From Lachnospiraceae bacterium (GTDB lineage Bacteria; Bacillota; Clostridia; Lachnospirales; Lachnospiraceae): a stretch of 5,656 bases of DNA. The notes beneath the pieces are model-generated. The model searched no databases. It was not told the DNA's origin and saw nothing but the letters and a program-made list of their open reading frames with translations. The position numbers and the translations under genes were made by a program. Numbering within the stretch: the first letter of the stretch is position 1; every line of letters begins with the position of its first letter. Shown here piece after piece: positions 5,603-5,656 of the stretch. Location: NCBI GenBank assembly GCA_017475845.1, contig JAFVEU010000179.1:1-5656 (forward strand), in the 5' to 3' direction.

Positions 5603-5656
5603 ATGCGTAGAGGTAATGGCACAGGTTCAATAATTAAAGTAAAAGGTAGAAATCTT
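5603..5656 (+). CDS. N-terminus of a probable tyrosine-type integrase, cut by the right window edge
   Basis: An ATG at 5603 opens 18 codons to the window end, encoding MRRGNGTGSIIKVKGRNL. The in-frame stop TGA at 5594-5596 makes this ATG the first possible start, and a good Shine-Dalgarno-like sequence precedes it. The basic, glycine-rich G-x-G-S-I/V-x-K opening resembles the arm-type DNA-binding N-terminus of tyrosine integrases carried by phages and integrative elements of Firmicutes. The catalytic domain (R-H-R-Y residues) lies outside the window, so this is recognition from a short stretch only. The upstream tandem repeats and lower G+C fit an integrase at the end of a mobile element. Alternative: another small DNA-binding protein with a similar opening. 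Confidence 0.6.
   Translation, partial: MRRGNGTGSIIKVKGRNL

Overview
The window looks like a chromosomal segment from a Gram-positive member of the Clostridia, most plausibly a Lachnospiraceae-type gut or rumen anaerobe. Three things point there: the compact order tlyA-nadK-argR-recN, which is a well-known Firmicutes cluster; strong purine-rich ribosome binding sites; and TTG start codons on two genes. This placement is inference from gene order and protein style, because no 16S gene or other taxonomic marker is present.

Positions 1-3793 hold the housekeeping cluster, all on the plus strand: a TlyA-family rRNA 2'-O-methyltransferase whose first few codons lie off the left edge, NAD kinase, the arginine repressor ArgR, and the SMC-like repair ATPase RecN. 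The genes are packed tightly. tlyA and nadK overlap by 29 bases, the argR ribosome binding site begins in the nadK stop codon, and recN follows argR after 18 bases, so one transcript is likely. A 37-base gap with a strong ribosome binding site leads to glgA (3831-5279), an ADP-glucose-type glycogen synthase. It may be read from the same transcript, although its function is unrelated.

From 5280 to the right edge the character changes. About 320 bases carry no credible gene, become A+T-rich, and are full of repeats: four perfect tandem copies of an 11-bp unit, an inverted copy of that unit further on, a 15-bp palindrome, and a long hairpin with an A-tract on one side and a T-tract on the other. 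The hairpin runs directly into the ribosome binding site and ATG of a reading frame that leaves the window after 18 codons. Those 18 residues resemble the N-terminus of tyrosine-type integrases of Firmicutes mobile elements. I read this as the integrase-proximal end of an integrated element inserted just downstream of glgA, with the tandem repeats as candidate arm-type integrase or accessory-protein binding sites. The core housekeeping genes look ordinary. The repeat and hairpin region at the right end is the only part that merits a real second look, and the evidence that would settle its nature lies beyond the window.
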